From NCBI GenBank assembly GCA_963718305.1, contig CAVQZG010000010.1, forward strand, positions 558,001 to 622,000: a stretch of DNA of 64,000 nt. The letters run 5' to 3'. Of the stretch, positions 9,788 through 19,321 are shown piece after piece (the first letter of the stretch is position 1; every line of letters begins with the position of its first letter). This DNA comes from RYN-230 sp963718305 (GTDB taxonomy: Bacteria > Actinomycetota > Actinomycetes > Streptosporangiales > Streptosporangiaceae). A model generated the notes under the pieces. That model had not been told where the DNA came from, did no database searches, and saw only the letters and a list, made by a program, of their open reading frames with translations. Made by a program: the position numbers and the translations under genes.

Positions 9788-10123
9788 TCAGCGGGCGCCC
9801 CGGCTCCAGGCGTCCGTGCTCTTGCTGCAGGCGGCGTAGCGCACCGAGGCGCTCACTACTGCCTGATCTGACGAGAGCCCCGGGCAGACGTCCTTCGTGG
9901 CCAGGATGCTGAGCATGAGCACGCCCAGCAGGCTGAGCACCACGACGCAGATGAGCACCGTCCGCCGCGCCGACCTGGCCGGGACGACCCCGGTGACCGG
10001 CACGGTATCGCGCGGCGGCAGCCGCGCGAAGGCCGCGAACATCGATTTGAGCCGGGGTTCAGCCGCCTGCAGAACCTGCTCGATCTGATCAAGAATCTGC
10101 TGCTCACGGTCAGGCAGGCTCAT
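9788..10123 (-). CDS. DUF3040 domain membrane protein
   Basis: A 111-residue protein starting MSLPDREQQILDQIEQVL, the signature N-terminal helix of DUF3040 (compare S-L-x-E-x-E-Q-R-x-L-x-x-I-E). A single hydrophobic segment (VLICVVVLSLLGVLMLSILA) follows. Typical members have two membrane segments, whereas this one has one and a short Cys-containing tail. Function unknown. Convergent with the DUF6918 gene (9-base gap). Divergent from the LAL regulator at 10280, so 10124-10279 should contain both promoters. Confidence 0.72.
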   Translation of the reverse strand: MSLPDREQQILDQIEQVLQAAEPRLKSMFAAFARLPPRDTVPVTGVVPARSARRTVLICVVVLSLLGVLMLSILATKDVCPGLSSDQAVVSASVRYAACSKSTDAWSRGAR

Positions 10124-10279
10124 CTGGTTCTCCGGGGCAGCACGCAGCGCGAGGTTCTGCTCTGCACGTTAGCCGGCCAGCGGGTGACCGCCAGTCCCCC
10201 GATGCTGGGCGGCACGCTGGCCCGGCCTTAATGGCGTGGCCGTCTGTCGGTGTCGCCTGGCATGCTTGCTGATGTGGCG

Positions 10280-13200
10280 ATGCGCGTATCGAGCCCAGTC
10301 CTGGTCGGCCGGTCCGGCCAGCTTTCCGTGCTGGATACGGCGCTCACGGAGGCCTGCGCCGGCCAACCGTCCGCCGTCCTGGTCGGTGGCGAGGCCGGGG
10401 TGGGCAAATCCCGCCTGGTGAGCGAGTTCGCCGACCGCTCACGCGGCAAGGGTGCGCGGGTGCTGGCCGGAGGCTGCCTGGAGCTCGGCGTGGACGGCCT
10501 GCCGTTCGCCCCCTTCACCTCGATGCTCCGCGACCTGGCCCGTGATCTCGGCGCGGACGGCATCGCCGCGCTGCTGCCCGGCGGCACGACCAGGGAACTG
10601 GCCCGGCTGCTCCCGGAGTTCGGGGAGCCAGCCGGGACCGGTGACGCGGGCGAGGCCCGGGCCCGGCTGTTCGAGCAGGTACTCGTCCTGCTTGAGCAGC
10701 TGGCCGACGCCAGCCCGGTGGTCATGGTCATCGAGGACGCGCACTGGGCCGACCGCTCGACCAGGGACCTGCTGGCCTTCCTGATCCGTAACCAGCGGGC
10801 CCTGGATGGCCTGCTGATCGTCGTGATCTACCGGTCCGACGAGCTGCACCGCTCCCACCCGCTGCGGCCGCTGCTCGCCGAGCTCGACCGGATCGGCTGG
10901 GTCACCCGGATGGAACTAGGCCGGCTGTCCCGCCCGGACACCGGCGAACTCGTGGCCCGGCTGCTCGGCCGCGAGCCGGGCGAGGATGTGCTCGAGACGG
11001 TCTACCGCCGAACCGAGGGCAATCCGCTGTTCGTGGAAGCGCTGCTCAGTGAGGGCGAGCTGGGTTCCGGGCTGCCCGAATCGCTGCGGGACCTGCTGGT
11101 CGCGGGGGTGCGGCGGCTGCCGGAGGATACGCAGGAGCTGGTCCGGGTCACGAGCGCGGCCGGCGAGCGGGTCGGCCATGCCCTGCTGGCCGCGGTCACC
11201 GGGCTGGACAACGCCGGGCTCGCCCGGGCGCTGCGGCCCGCGGTGGCCGCGAACGTCCTGCTGACCGACGCCGACGGCTTCGTGTTCCGGCACGCCCTGA
11301 TCCGCGAGGCCATGCACGACGAGCTGCTGCCCGGCGAGGGCAGCCAGCTGCACAGCCGGTTCGCCGAGGCGATCAGCGCCGATCCGGCGCTGGTGCCGCC
11401 GGGCCGCGCCGCGGCCGAGCAGGCTCATCACTGGTATTCGGCCCACGACACGACCTGGGCCCTGATCAGTGCCTGGCAGGCCGCGGAGGAATCCGGCCGT
11501 GCGCTGGCCTACGCCGAGCAGCTCGCCATGCTGTCGCGCGTGCTGGAGCTGTGGGAGCAGGTCCCGGGGGCTGAGCGGCGCATCGACACCAGCAAGGTGG
11601 CCGTGCTCGAGGCGGCGGTCCGGGCCGCCGATCTGGCCGGGGAGTTCGACCGCGGCATCATCCTGGCCAAGGCGGCCCTGCGGGAGATCGACGTCGCCAC
11701 CGAACCGGTCCGTGCCGCGCTCCTGCTGGAGGCCCGCGGCCACCTCAAGAAGCAGCTCGGCCGCGAGGACTATCCCGCCGACCTGCGAGAGGCCGCCCAG
11801 CTGGTCCCCGCCGACCCGCCGAGCCCGGCCCGGGCCCGGGTGCTCGAAGCGCTGGCCCACGACATCCACCACCGCCCGGGCGGCTGGGACGACGCCGAAT
11901 TCCGGGCGCACGCCGAAGAGGCCCTGGCCGTGGCGCGGCAGACTGGTGATACCGCCACCGAAGCGGCCGCACTGATCACCCTGGCCTGCGCCGAGCCGCT
12001 GACCGGGGACATGGAGCTCATCCGGTCGCTGCTGGCCGAGGCCCGCGCCCTCGCCATGAAGGCGGACGCGTACCAGCCGCTGCTGCGCGCCGCCATCACC
12101 GAGTCAGACATGCTGGAAGGCGTAGGCCAGCACGAGCTGGCCGCCACGGTGGCCCGGGCGGGAATCGCGGACGCCCGGCAGTACGGGCTCGCCCGGACCT
12201 CGGGTGCGGTGCTGGCCATCAACCTGGCCGAGCCGCTGGTGTCACTGGGCCGGTGGGATGAGGCCGGCGAGGTCATCGAGCGTGCGCTCCAGCTCCTCCC
12301 GCCGTCGCTGAGCAGATCCTCGCTATGGCGGCTGTCTGGCGACATGGCCCTGGCTCGCGGTGACCTGGATACGGCGGCCGAAGCCGTGGCCTTGATCAAG
12401 GCCGTTCTCGACCGCACCCGGTTCAAGGGCGAGCATCAGCTGCCCCTGGCCCGGCTGGAAACCGAGTTGCGGCTGGCGCAGGGCAGGCCAGCTGACGCCC
12501 TGGCCGTGATCGGTGACGCTCTCGAGCGCTTTGACCTGCTGCGCAACGCCCGCTACGCGTGGCCGCTGCTGGCCGCGGCCGCCCGGACCTGCGCTCCTGC
12601 GGCCACGGCCCGCGACCGGGCCCTCAGCATCCGGGCCGCTGAACTGCGCGGGCGCCTGCGCACCGCGGCAGGCCAGCTGACTGTGGAAGGGCAGGCGCAG
12701 CGTGCTCACCAGCTGACCTTCGCCGCCGAGATGATGGGCGCCGACGACTCGGCCGCGGGCGCTCCTCCCCCCGGCGCCGGGCCGGGCCAGGCCGCATCCG
12801 CCGGCATCCTCGCCGCCTGGGACGCTGCGGCCCAGGCCTGGGAGGCGGTAGGCCAGCCCTACCCGCTGGCCGCCGCCCTGCTGCGCGCGGCCGAGGTGGC
12901 ACTGAGCACCGGCGACCGCGGCGCAGCCGGCCCCCGGCTGCGCCGGGCCCGCCTGCTGGCTGAGGAGCTAGGCGCCCGGCCGCTGAGCGGCGACATAGCC
13001 CAGCTCGCCCGGCGGGGCAGGATCTCCCTCACCCGCGAGGCGGAGGCCCTGGACGAGGCCGCGGCCGGGCGGGCCGGGCCTGCCCCGGTTCCCGGCGGGT
13101 CGCCGCTGGGACTGACGGCCCGGGAGTATGAAGTGCTCCGGCTCGTCGCGGCCGGGCACAGCAACCGGGAGATCGCCAGCGAGCTGTTCATCTCCGTGAA

Positions 13201-13303
13201 GACCGCCAGCGTGCACGTGTCCAACATTCTCGGCAAGCTCGGCGTGACCAGCCGGGGCGAGGCTGCGGCCACGGCGCACCGCCTCGGCCTCTTCCCCAGC
13301 TGA
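10280..13303 (+). CDS. LAL-type LuxR family transcriptional regulator with N-terminal AAA/STAND ATPase
   Basis: A large (about 1007 aa) ATP-dependent activator. It has an N-terminal P-loop (GGEAGVGKSRL, residues about 36-46), a Walker B-like segment (VVMVIEDAHWAD), a long TPR-like helical middle, and a C-terminal LuxR/GerE helix-turn-helix (LTAREYEVLRLVAAGHSNRE, then LFISVKTASVHVSNILGKLG). Architecture and length are typical of large ATP-binding LuxR regulators that control secondary metabolism or catabolic operons. ATG 10280 (MRVSSPVLVGR) is chosen because homologues usually begin there; GTG 10250 and ATG 10262 are alternatives. The target is unknown; no biosynthetic cluster adjoins it. Confidence 0.9.
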   Translation: MRVSSPVLVGRSGQLSVLDTALTEACAGQPSAVLVGGEAGVGKSRLVSEFADRSRGKGARVLAGGCLELGVDGLPFAPFTSMLRDLARDLGADGIAALLPGGTTRELARLLPEFGEPAGTGDAGEARARLFEQVLVLLEQLADASPVVMVIEDAHWADRSTRDLLAFLIRNQRALDGLLIVVIYRSDELHRSHPLRPLLAELDRIGWVTRMELGRLSRPDTGELVARLLGREPGEDVLETVYRRTEGNPLFVEALLSEGELGSGLPESLRDLLVAGVRRLPEDTQELVRVTSAAGERVGHALLAAVTGLDNAGLARALRPAVAANVLLTDADGFVFRHALIREAMHDELLPGEGSQLHSRFAEAISADPALVPPGRAAAEQAHHWYSAHDTTWALISAWQAAEESGRALAYAEQLAMLSRVLELWEQVPGAERRIDTSKVAVLEAAVRAADLAGEFDRGIILAKAALREIDVATEPVRAALLLEARGHLKKQLGREDYPADLREAAQLVPADPPSPARARVLEALAHDIHHRPGGWDDAEFRAHAEEALAVARQTGDTATEAAALITLACAEPLTGDMELIRSLLAEARALAMKADAYQPLLRAAITESDMLEGVGQHELAATVARAGIADARQYGLARTSGAVLAINLAEPLVSLGRWDEAGEVIERALQLLPPSLSRSSLWRLSGDMALARGDLDTAAEAVALIKAVLDRTRFKGEHQLPLARLETELRLAQGRPADALAVIGDALERFDLLRNARYAWPLLAAAARTCAPAATARDRALSIRAAELRGRLRTAAGQLTVEGQAQRAHQLTFAAEMMGADDSAAGAPPPGAGPGQAASAGILAAWDAAAQAWEAVGQPYPLAAALLRAAEVALSTGDRGAAGPRLRRARLLAEELGARPLSGDIAQLARRGRISLTREAEALDEAAAGRAGPAPVPGGSPLGLTAREYEVLRLVAAGHSNREIASELFISVKTASVHVSNILGKLGVTSRGEAAATAHRLGLFPS

Positions 13304-13375
13304 ACGGCGAGGCCACGGCCCCGGCCGCCTTTAGAACAACCCGCGGAACGGCCGGTTTGTACTAGGTGCCTGCGT

Positions 13376-13422
13376 ATTTATCCGGCATTCCGGGGCGGAT
13401 AGTCCAGGGATGCCGGATAAAT
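13376..13422. terminator. Perfect 13-bp inverted repeat downstream of the LAL regulator
   Basis: ATTTATCCGGCAT (13376-13388) is repeated in inverse complement at 13410-13422 with a 21-base loop. It lies 73 bases after the regulator stop, in an otherwise gene-free stretch (13304-13616). The long stem fits a transcription terminator, although no T-run follows. Its AT-rich outer end in very GC-rich DNA also allows an operator role for the downstream kinase gene. Confidence 0.5.
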
Positions 13423-13616
13423 GCGGCGCCCAGGCGGCTCGCGGGCTTACTGCACCTGCCGCTCATCTGGCGCCCCGGAAACTAAAGGGACTAATCTGTC
13501 GTCCCGGCACCGGAGGGTGCCGCAGCCGCGTATCGGCGCCTTTCCGGCGGCGTCCGATCTAGTGGGCCCCCCTGACCGGCCCGCAACGCGAGGCTGCCGT
13601 GGAGTCGGAGGATCCC

Positions 13617-14609
13617 TTGGTTGAGCCACTGACCGGGGACGACCCCCGCGAAGCCGGGGGCTACCGGCTTAGCGCGCGGCTCGGCTCCGGCGCGATGGGG
13701 CAGGTCTACCTGGCCCTGACCCCCGGTGGGCGGCAGGTGGCGATCAAGATGGTCCGGGCCGGCTTCGGCGACGACGAGCAATTCCGGGCCAGGTTCCGGC
13801 AGGAGGTGGCCGCCGCGCAGCGGGTACACGGCCTGTTCACCGCGCAGGTCCTGGAGGCCGAACCGGACGCCCCGCGACCGTGGCTGGCGACCTCGTACGT
13901 ACCTGGCCTGTCGCTGCGGGAAGCGGTCACCCGGTACGGGCCGCTGCCGCCGGACACGGTATTTCTCCTGCTGGCCGGCATCGCCGAGGCCCTCCAGGCC
14001 ATCCATGCGGCCGGCATCATCCACCGCGACCTCAAGCCGTCCAACGTGATCCTCGCCGCGGACGGCCCCCGCGTCATCGACTTCGGGATCGCCCGGGGCG
14101 CCAGCGCCCCCGACCTGACCGGCAGCGGCTCGTGGGTCGGCTCACCCTGGTTCATGGCCCCCGAGCAGGCCCGCGGCCGGCGTGTGACACCCGCCGCCGA
14201 CGTGTTCTCGCTGGGATCGCTGGCCGTCTACGCGGCCGCCGGGCATCCGCCCTTCGGCACCGACGGCGCGGTCGCGGTACTCAACCGGGTGCTCAACGAG
14301 CCACCGGACCTGGGTGGCTGCCCGCCGGACCTGCACCCCCTGATCGAACGCTGCCTGGCCAAAGACCCTGCCCTGCGGCCGCGGCCGCAGCAAATCGTGA
14401 GCGCCTGCCGTGACCGGGCCAGCAGCGGGCTGACCTTCGGGCTCTCCTGGCTGCCGGCCCGGATGTCCGCGGCGGCCGCGGACAGTGCCGCGCCGCCGGC
14501 TACCCCGGTCACGCCCGCAGCCGCGGTCGTCCCGCCCGGGGAGACGGCCGGAGCGCCCGGAGACGACGTCGCCCAGCGAGGACCGTGGGGCCCGGCCAGT
14601 CCGGGCTGA
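13617..14609 (+). CDS. Serine/threonine protein kinase, catalytic part (frameshifted before its membrane anchor)
   Basis: Eukaryotic-type (Hanks) kinase. Visible motifs: glycine loop LGSGAMGQVYLA, VAIKMVRA (the ATP-anchoring Lys), catalytic loop IIHRDLKPSNVIL, VIDFGIARG (the DFG motif), and MAPEQARGRRVTPAADVFSL. A Pro/Ala-rich juxtamembrane stretch follows. TTG 13617 is preferred since ggagga lies five bases before it and homologues begin M-x-P-L-T-G-D-D-P; GTG 13599 is possible. The frame closes at 14609, but the membrane segment and outer domain continue in frame 1. Removing one G from the run at 14587-14590 joins them into one receptor kinase. Confidence 0.88.
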   Translation: MVEPLTGDDPREAGGYRLSARLGSGAMGQVYLALTPGGRQVAIKMVRAGFGDDEQFRARFRQEVAAAQRVHGLFTAQVLEAEPDAPRPWLATSYVPGLSLREAVTRYGPLPPDTVFLLLAGIAEALQAIHAAGIIHRDLKPSNVILAADGPRVIDFGIARGASAPDLTGSGSWVGSPWFMAPEQARGRRVTPAADVFSLGSLAVYAAAGHPPFGTDGAVAVLNRVLNEPPDLGGCPPDLHPLIERCLAKDPALRPRPQQIVSACRDRASSGLTFGLSWLPARMSAAAADSAAPPATPVTPAAAVVPPGETAGAPGDDVAQRGPWGPASPG

Positions 14610-15321
14610 ACTTCCTGGCGCCCCGCTCAGGCCGGGCCTGGTCCCCCGCCCACCACGGCAGAAAACGAAAACCATCGCGGCCGCAGTGACCGGGGCCGTC
14701 CTGCTGCTGATCGTGACGGGCGGCGCCATCGCGCTGGCCCGCCAGGGTGGCCATCGGCCGCAGGCCTCCGGCGGCCGCGCCGCCCCTGGCCTGGCCCGCC
14801 CGGGCCTGGGCGCCCAGGCGGGCACCAGCCGCCCCCGGGGCACCTCCGCCGCGTCGGCGCCGTCCCGGCGGGAGGCGGCCAGCGCCGCGACGGCCCGGCT
14901 GCGCCGCGGGACGCACGCGGCCTCGCATCCCACGCCGTCCGCGGCCAGCCCCTCCCCGGCCGGCCCGACCCCGGAGGTGACCCCATCCGGCCGGGCCGCG
15001 TTCGACGGCACCTGGTCCGGCACGGTGAGCCAGCCGGCCTGGACCGTCCCCACCTGGACGGTCCAGCTGAGCATCCCGGCGTCGGCCTCGCAGGGCAGCT
15101 ACAGCGCGCCGTCGATCAATTGCTCGGGGAGCGTGTCCGTGCAGTCGAGCAGCGGCTCCTCGATGACCGCGCTGGCCACCACGACCAGCCTGCTGAATCC
15201 GGACTGCGTGCTGCTGGCCCACGTGACGCTGACCCTCACGGCCCCGGGCCAGCTGAGCATGACCTGGACACCGGCCGGGCATCAGAACGCGCTGGGTACC
15301 GCCGTGCTCACCCGCAGCTGA
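14591..15321 (+). CDS. Transmembrane and extracellular part of the same Ser/Thr kinase (frame 1 continuation)
   Basis: This open stretch has no convincing start of its own and begins inside the kinase gene. It encodes a basic juxtamembrane segment (RPPRQKTK), one membrane helix (IAAAVTGAVLLLIVTGGAIA), a low-complexity Ala/Ser/Pro/Arg linker, and a beta-rich domain of about 110 residues starting FDGTWSGTVSQPAWTV with two cysteines that could pair. This is the usual layout of the sensor half of actinobacterial receptor kinases. I interpret it as the C-terminal half of the preceding gene separated by a single extra G, not as a separate gene. Ligand unknown. Confidence 0.7.
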
Positions 15322-15360
15322 AGCTGCGGGGCCCGCGCCTCCCTGGCGGGTCGGCAGGGC

Positions 15361-16029
15361 TCACCGCTGTTCCGGCGCCGCCGGGGTGAGCAGTCCGCGG
15401 TGGAACGCCTCGGCGACCGCGGCCGCGCGGTCGCCGACGCCGAGCTTGGCGTAGATGTGCAGCAGGTGGGTCTTGACCGTGGCCTCACTGATGAACAGCC
15501 TGGCCGCCGCCTCCCGGTTCGTGGTGCCGGCCGCCACCAGCGCCAGGACCTCGAGTTCGCGCTGGCTGAGCGGCTCGGCGCCGGGTGCCCGGACCCGGCT
15601 CATCAGCCGGGTCGCCACCGATGGTGAGAGCGCTGCCTGGCCCTGGGCAGCGGCCCGGACGGCCCGCAGCAACTCGTCGCGGGGTGCGTCCTTCAGCAGG
15701 TAGCCGGTGGCGCCGGCCTCGATCGCGGGCAGCACGTGGCTGTCGGTGTCGTAGGTGGTCAGGACCAGCACCCGGGCGGTGACGCCGCGCCTGGCCAGTT
15801 CGGTGATCGCGGCCACGCCGTCCATGCCCGGCATCCGCAGGTCCATCAGGATCACCGAGGGCCTGAGCGCCAGGGCGAGCCGGACGGCCTCCGCGCCGTC
15901 CGCCGCCTCGCCCAGCACCTCGAACCCGGCATCGGGCGCGAACATGCCGACCAGCCCGTCCCGGACCACCGGGTGATCATCCACGATCAGCAGGGTGATC
16001 GGGGCGGTCTCCACGCCGGCGGCGCTCAT
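15361..16029 (-). CDS. NarL/FixJ family response regulator
   Basis: A 222-residue two-component response regulator. The receiver domain (about residues 10-125) has the acidic pair in LLIVDDHPVVRDGL, phospho-acceptor Asp in VILMDLRMPGMDG, Thr in VLVLTTYD and Lys in YLLKDA. A C-terminal LuxR-type DNA-binding domain follows (LSQRELEVLALVAAGTTNRE, FISEATVKTHLLHIYAKLGV). ATG 16029 overlaps the kinase stop (ATGA), so the longer reading from 16092 is rejected. Last gene of a four-gene operon; it most likely controls the ABC transporter genes upstream. Confidence 0.93.
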   Translation of the reverse strand: MSAAGVETAPITLLIVDDHPVVRDGLVGMFAPDAGFEVLGEAADGAEAVRLALALRPSVILMDLRMPGMDGVAAITELARRGVTARVLVLTTYDTDSHVLPAIEAGATGYLLKDAPRDELLRAVRAAAQGQAALSPSVATRLMSRVRAPGAEPLSQRELEVLALVAAGTTNREAAARLFISEATVKTHLLHIYAKLGVGDRAAAVAEAFHRGLLTPAAPEQR

Positions 16030-17336
16030 GCCCTGGCCTCCGCGGGCGCGGGGGCCACCGCGGGCCGGGGGCGCGACCGAGCCGGGGGGCACGGCGGGGC
16101 GGCCGGGACACAGGCCGAGATGGCCGTACCGCCCCCGGGTTCCGATTCGACCTGCAGCGTCCCGGACAGGCCCTCGATCCGCTGCCGCATCGCGGCCAGG
16201 CCGAACCCGGCGGCGTTTCCCGCTGACCCGTCGAAGCCACGGCCGTTGTCCCGCACATCCAGGGCGACCTCATGGTCCATGTAGGACAGCGTCAGCCCGA
16301 CCCGGGTCGCCCGGGCGTGCTTGGCCACGTTGGCCAGCGCCTCCTGCGCCGCGCGCAGCAGCGCGAACTCAGCGTCCGGAGGCACCCGCCGGGCCGTGCC
16401 TGTGGTCGTGACCTGGACCGGGATCCCGTGCAGCGCCGACCAGCGCTCGGCCACGCCGGCCAGCGCGTCACTGAGCAGGGCCCGCTCCAGAGGCTCGGGA
16501 CGCAGCGCGTCCACCGACCGCCGGGCCTCGGACAGGCTCTCCCGGGCCAGCCTGGTCGCGGCGGACACATGCCGGCCCCACCGCGACGGGTCCCCGCTGG
16601 CCTGCTCGGCCGCCTGGAGCTGGGTGATGATCCCGGTGAGTCCCTGGGCCAGCGTGTCGTGGATCTCCCCCGCCATCCGCTGCCGCTCGTCGAGGATCCC
16701 GGCCTCCCGGGCCTGGGTCAGCAACTGCTCGTGCAGGCCCGCGTTCTCGGCCAGCGTCGCCTCGAGGCGGCGATTGGCCTCCCTGACCTCGGCCAGGGCC
16801 CGCTCGCGTTCCTCCTTCTGGTTGTCGTCTTTCCAGTCCAACCAGGCGAGACCGCAGATGGGGAGCACATTGATGCAGACGACGGCCAGGTACACGATCA
16901 CGCTGAACGGGGTGACCCGGTGTACCCCGCCGGTCTGTGCGGTGGCCGCCACGACCGCTACGGCGGACACGCCGGCGAGCCGCCACGGCCAGCGCAGGAC
17001 GCTGAACGCGTACGTGTAGCCGGCGGGCACGAAGAACCCGAACCAGGGATCCCTGATCACCAAGGCCGCCATGATCACGACCAGCCCGGTGAAGAACACC
17101 GCCATCGGCCGGGGGCGGACCCGCCAGGCGGGGTGCAGTGTGAACATCCAGAGCATCCAGGCCGCGGCCAGCCCGCACAGGGCCAGGTCGATGAGCAGGG
17201 AGGTCCCCGACGTGAACCTGGCCGCGACCATGAAGACGACCAGGATCGCCAGCAGCACGTACGGCCCCACGGTGATGAGCGGGAGAAACCGCCGGGTCCG
17301 CTCATCCAACTGGGAGAGGGGCATGGAATTGCTCAT
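16026..17336 (-). CDS. NarL-class membrane sensor histidine kinase
   Basis: A 436-residue membrane sensor. It has five or six N-terminal hydrophobic segments, a coiled region (EERERALAEVREANRRLEAT), a HisKA_3 dimerisation box with the phospho-acceptor His in MAGEIHDTLAQGLTGII, and a HATPase domain (EFALLRAAQEALANVAKHA, DVRDNGRGFD, GFGLAAMRQRIEGLSG). ATG 17336 is chosen because ggagg sits six bases upstream. Its partner regulator overlaps its stop, and the ABC permease ends 20 bases upstream. The little-exposed membrane sensor suggests detection of membrane stress or a lipophilic compound, an inference from similar operons. Confidence 0.92.
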   Translation of the reverse strand: MSNSMPLSQLDERTRRFLPLITVGPYVLLAILVVFMVAARFTSGTSLLIDLALCGLAAAWMLWMFTLHPAWRVRPRPMAVFFTGLVVIMAALVIRDPWFGFFVPAGYTYAFSVLRWPWRLAGVSAVAVVAATAQTGGVHRVTPFSVIVYLAVVCINVLPICGLAWLDWKDDNQKEERERALAEVREANRRLEATLAENAGLHEQLLTQAREAGILDERQRMAGEIHDTLAQGLTGIITQLQAAEQASGDPSRWGRHVSAATRLARESLSEARRSVDALRPEPLERALLSDALAGVAERWSALHGIPVQVTTTGTARRVPPDAEFALLRAAQEALANVAKHARATRVGLTLSYMDHEVALDVRDNGRGFDGSAGNAAGFGLAAMRQRIEGLSGTLQVESEPGGGTAISACVPAAPPCPPARSRPRPAVAPAPAEARA

Positions 17337-17356
17337 CGGTGCCCTCCACATCGCAT

Positions 17357-18160
17357 CTACTCCCAGCGAAACAATCTAGTCGCGGCGAGCCCGAACACCA
17401 CTGCGTAGGCCGCCATGGTCAGCAGTTGCAGCGGGTGGGGCCAGTGCCCCTGGGCGCTGTCTTGCAGGGCCTGCACCGCCGCCCCGAGCGGGGTGGCGTG
17501 GCTGATGTGCCGCAGGACGGAAGGCATCTGGGCGATCGGCAGCCACAGCCCGGCGAAGAACATCATCGGGAAGAACAGGATCGCCCCGATCGCGTTGGCG
17601 GCCCGGGCGGTCGGTGCGGCCGCGGCGACGAACAGGCCGATGGCCAGCAGTGCCGCCGCGGCCAGCAGCGCGGCGAGAACGAACCCGGCCAGCTGCCGCG
17701 GCAGGGCGACGCCGTACCCGATCCTGGCCACGGCGAGGACCAGGACCAGCATGACCGCTACCACGGCCACATCGATCAGGAGCTGGGCCGCGAGCACCCG
17801 GACCGGGCCCACCGGCGTGGTCTGCAGGCGACGCAGGATGCCCTTCTCCCGGTAGCCGGCCAGCACCGGGGGCAGTGCGTTGAGGGCCAGCATGGCGATC
17901 ACGAACGCGATCAGGATCGGGACGTAGAGGTCGAGTTCGGTAAGGCCGCCCAGGGACGCCTGCGCCCGGCTGAAGGAGGGGATGCTGCCGAAGATGATCA
18001 GCAGCACCAGCGGGAACCCCACGCCCCAGATCGGGCCGATGCGCTCCCTCAGGAACAGCCGGAACTCGGTGCGGGTGAGCCGGCGTAGCGCCGCCCCCCG
18101 CTCGGCGCCCCGCGGCGGCGCGCCAGCGGCTGATCCCGGGCCGGACATCGTGACTGACAT
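17357..18160 (-). CDS. ABC-2 type transporter permease
   Basis: A 267-residue integral membrane protein with six hydrophobic segments and the ABC-2 signature of drug exporters (YREKGILRRLQTTPVGPVRVLAAQLL and MMFFAGLWLPIAQMPSVLRHISHATPL). It starts MSVTMSGPGSA; a second ATG lies four codons in. It pairs with the ATPase encoded 23 bases upstream as a DrrAB/Nat-type exporter. The sensor kinase follows directly, the common arrangement in which the two-component system senses the exported compound. Confidence 0.9.
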   Translation of the reverse strand: MSVTMSGPGSAAGAPPRGAERGAALRRLTRTEFRLFLRERIGPIWGVGFPLVLLIIFGSIPSFSRAQASLGGLTELDLYVPILIAFVIAMLALNALPPVLAGYREKGILRRLQTTPVGPVRVLAAQLLIDVAVVAVMLVLVLAVARIGYGVALPRQLAGFVLAALLAAAALLAIGLFVAAAAPTARAANAIGAILFFPMMFFAGLWLPIAQMPSVLRHISHATPLGAAVQALQDSAQGHWPHPLQLLTMAAYAVVFGLAATRLFRWE

Positions 18161-18183
18161 GATGGCTCTCCTGGTTCTGTCGG

Positions 18184-19095
18184 CTAGTTCTCGGCGTGCG
18201 GGCCGGTCAGCGCGACGAACGCGTCCTCCAGGCTGGCCTGCTCCACGCGCAGCTGACGGGCCACGATCTGGTGGCGGGCCAACGCGGAAGTGACCGCGTT
18301 GAGTGCGTTGTCGCTGCCGGTGACCACCACGACATCGCCCCTGTGGATGACGCTGGTCACATCGGGCAGGCTGGTCAGCAGCCCGTCGTCGAACGGGATG
18401 GACGGGCGGAACTGGATCCGCTGCCCGGCCTGGACCCGCTCGGCCAGCCCGGCCGGGGTGTCCACGGCCACGACCCGGCCCGCGTCGATGAGCGCCACCC
18501 GGTCACAGAGTCGCTCGGCCTCCTCCATGAAGTGGGTGACGAGCACGATCGTGACCCCACGGGAGCGCACGTCCTCGATCAGCGCCCAGGTATCGCGGCG
18601 GGCCTGCGGGTCCAGGCCGGTGGTGAGCTCGTCGAGCACCGCGATCCGCGGGTTTCCTACCAGGGCCAGCGCGATCGAGAGCCGCTGCTTCTGGCCCCCG
18701 GACAGCTTCCCGAACCTGGTCCTGCTCTTGCCGGCCAGCCCGAGCACGTCCATGAGCGTGCGCCAGTCGGCCGGCTCGGCGTAGAAGGAGCTGTAGAGCT
18801 GCAGGGCCTCGGCGACCTGCAGCCGCTCCGGCAGCTCGCTGTCCTGGAGCTGCACGCCGAGCCGCTGGGTCAGCTCGGCGCGGTCCCGGCGTGGATCGAG
18901 CCCGAGCACACTGATCGTGCCCCGGTCCGCCGCCCGCAGCCCCTCGACGCACTCCACCGTCGTGGTCTTGCCTGCGCCGTTAGGGCCGAGGATCCCGAAG
19001 ATCTCGCCTTCCTGCACGGCGAAAGAGACATCATCGACCGCCACGGTCTCCCCGTAGCTCTTGTGCAGATGCTGTACCTCGATCACGGTTGCCAT
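18184..19095 (-). CDS. ABC transporter ATP-binding protein (drug-export type)
   Basis: A 303-residue ATPase with Walker A GILGPNGAGKTTTVE, Q-loop VQLQDSELPERLQV, signature LSGGQKQRLSIALAL, Walker B IAVLDELTTGLDP, and H-loop VLVTHFMEEAERL. The C-terminal domain of about 80 residues is typical of DrrA/CcmA-type exporters. ATG 19095 (MATVIEVQHLHKSYGE) is chosen; the longer reading from 19200 adds a non-conserved Arg-rich tail. First gene of the operon running ATPase, permease, histidine kinase, response regulator. Probable substrate: a hydrophobic drug or peptide, unproven. Confidence 0.93.
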   Translation of the reverse strand: MATVIEVQHLHKSYGETVAVDDVSFAVQEGEIFGILGPNGAGKTTTVECVEGLRAADRGTISVLGLDPRRDRAELTQRLGVQLQDSELPERLQVAEALQLYSSFYAEPADWRTLMDVLGLAGKSRTRFGKLSGGQKQRLSIALALVGNPRIAVLDELTTGLDPQARRDTWALIEDVRSRGVTIVLVTHFMEEAERLCDRVALIDAGRVVAVDTPAGLAERVQAGQRIQFRPSIPFDDGLLTSLPDVTSVIHRGDVVVVTGSDNALNAVTSALARHQIVARQLRVEQASLEDAFVALTGPHAEN

Positions 19096-19321
19096 GTGCT
19101 TCAGGCTCGCAGCGGACGTTACGGGCGCGCATCGGCCAGGCCGCCACAGCTCACCAGCGGCCGGCTGAACCTCCCGGTGAGCCGGGCGGCGGACCCGCAT
19201 CCACCGTTCGGTTGACGGCCTCCGGTCTCACGCCCCCTGGGTTGTTCGCCCGGTTTTGCGCCGCCCGTCCGGCCGCCCTTCATCACATACCACGACGGGC
19301 TGCCGATTGCCTGCCTGACCA

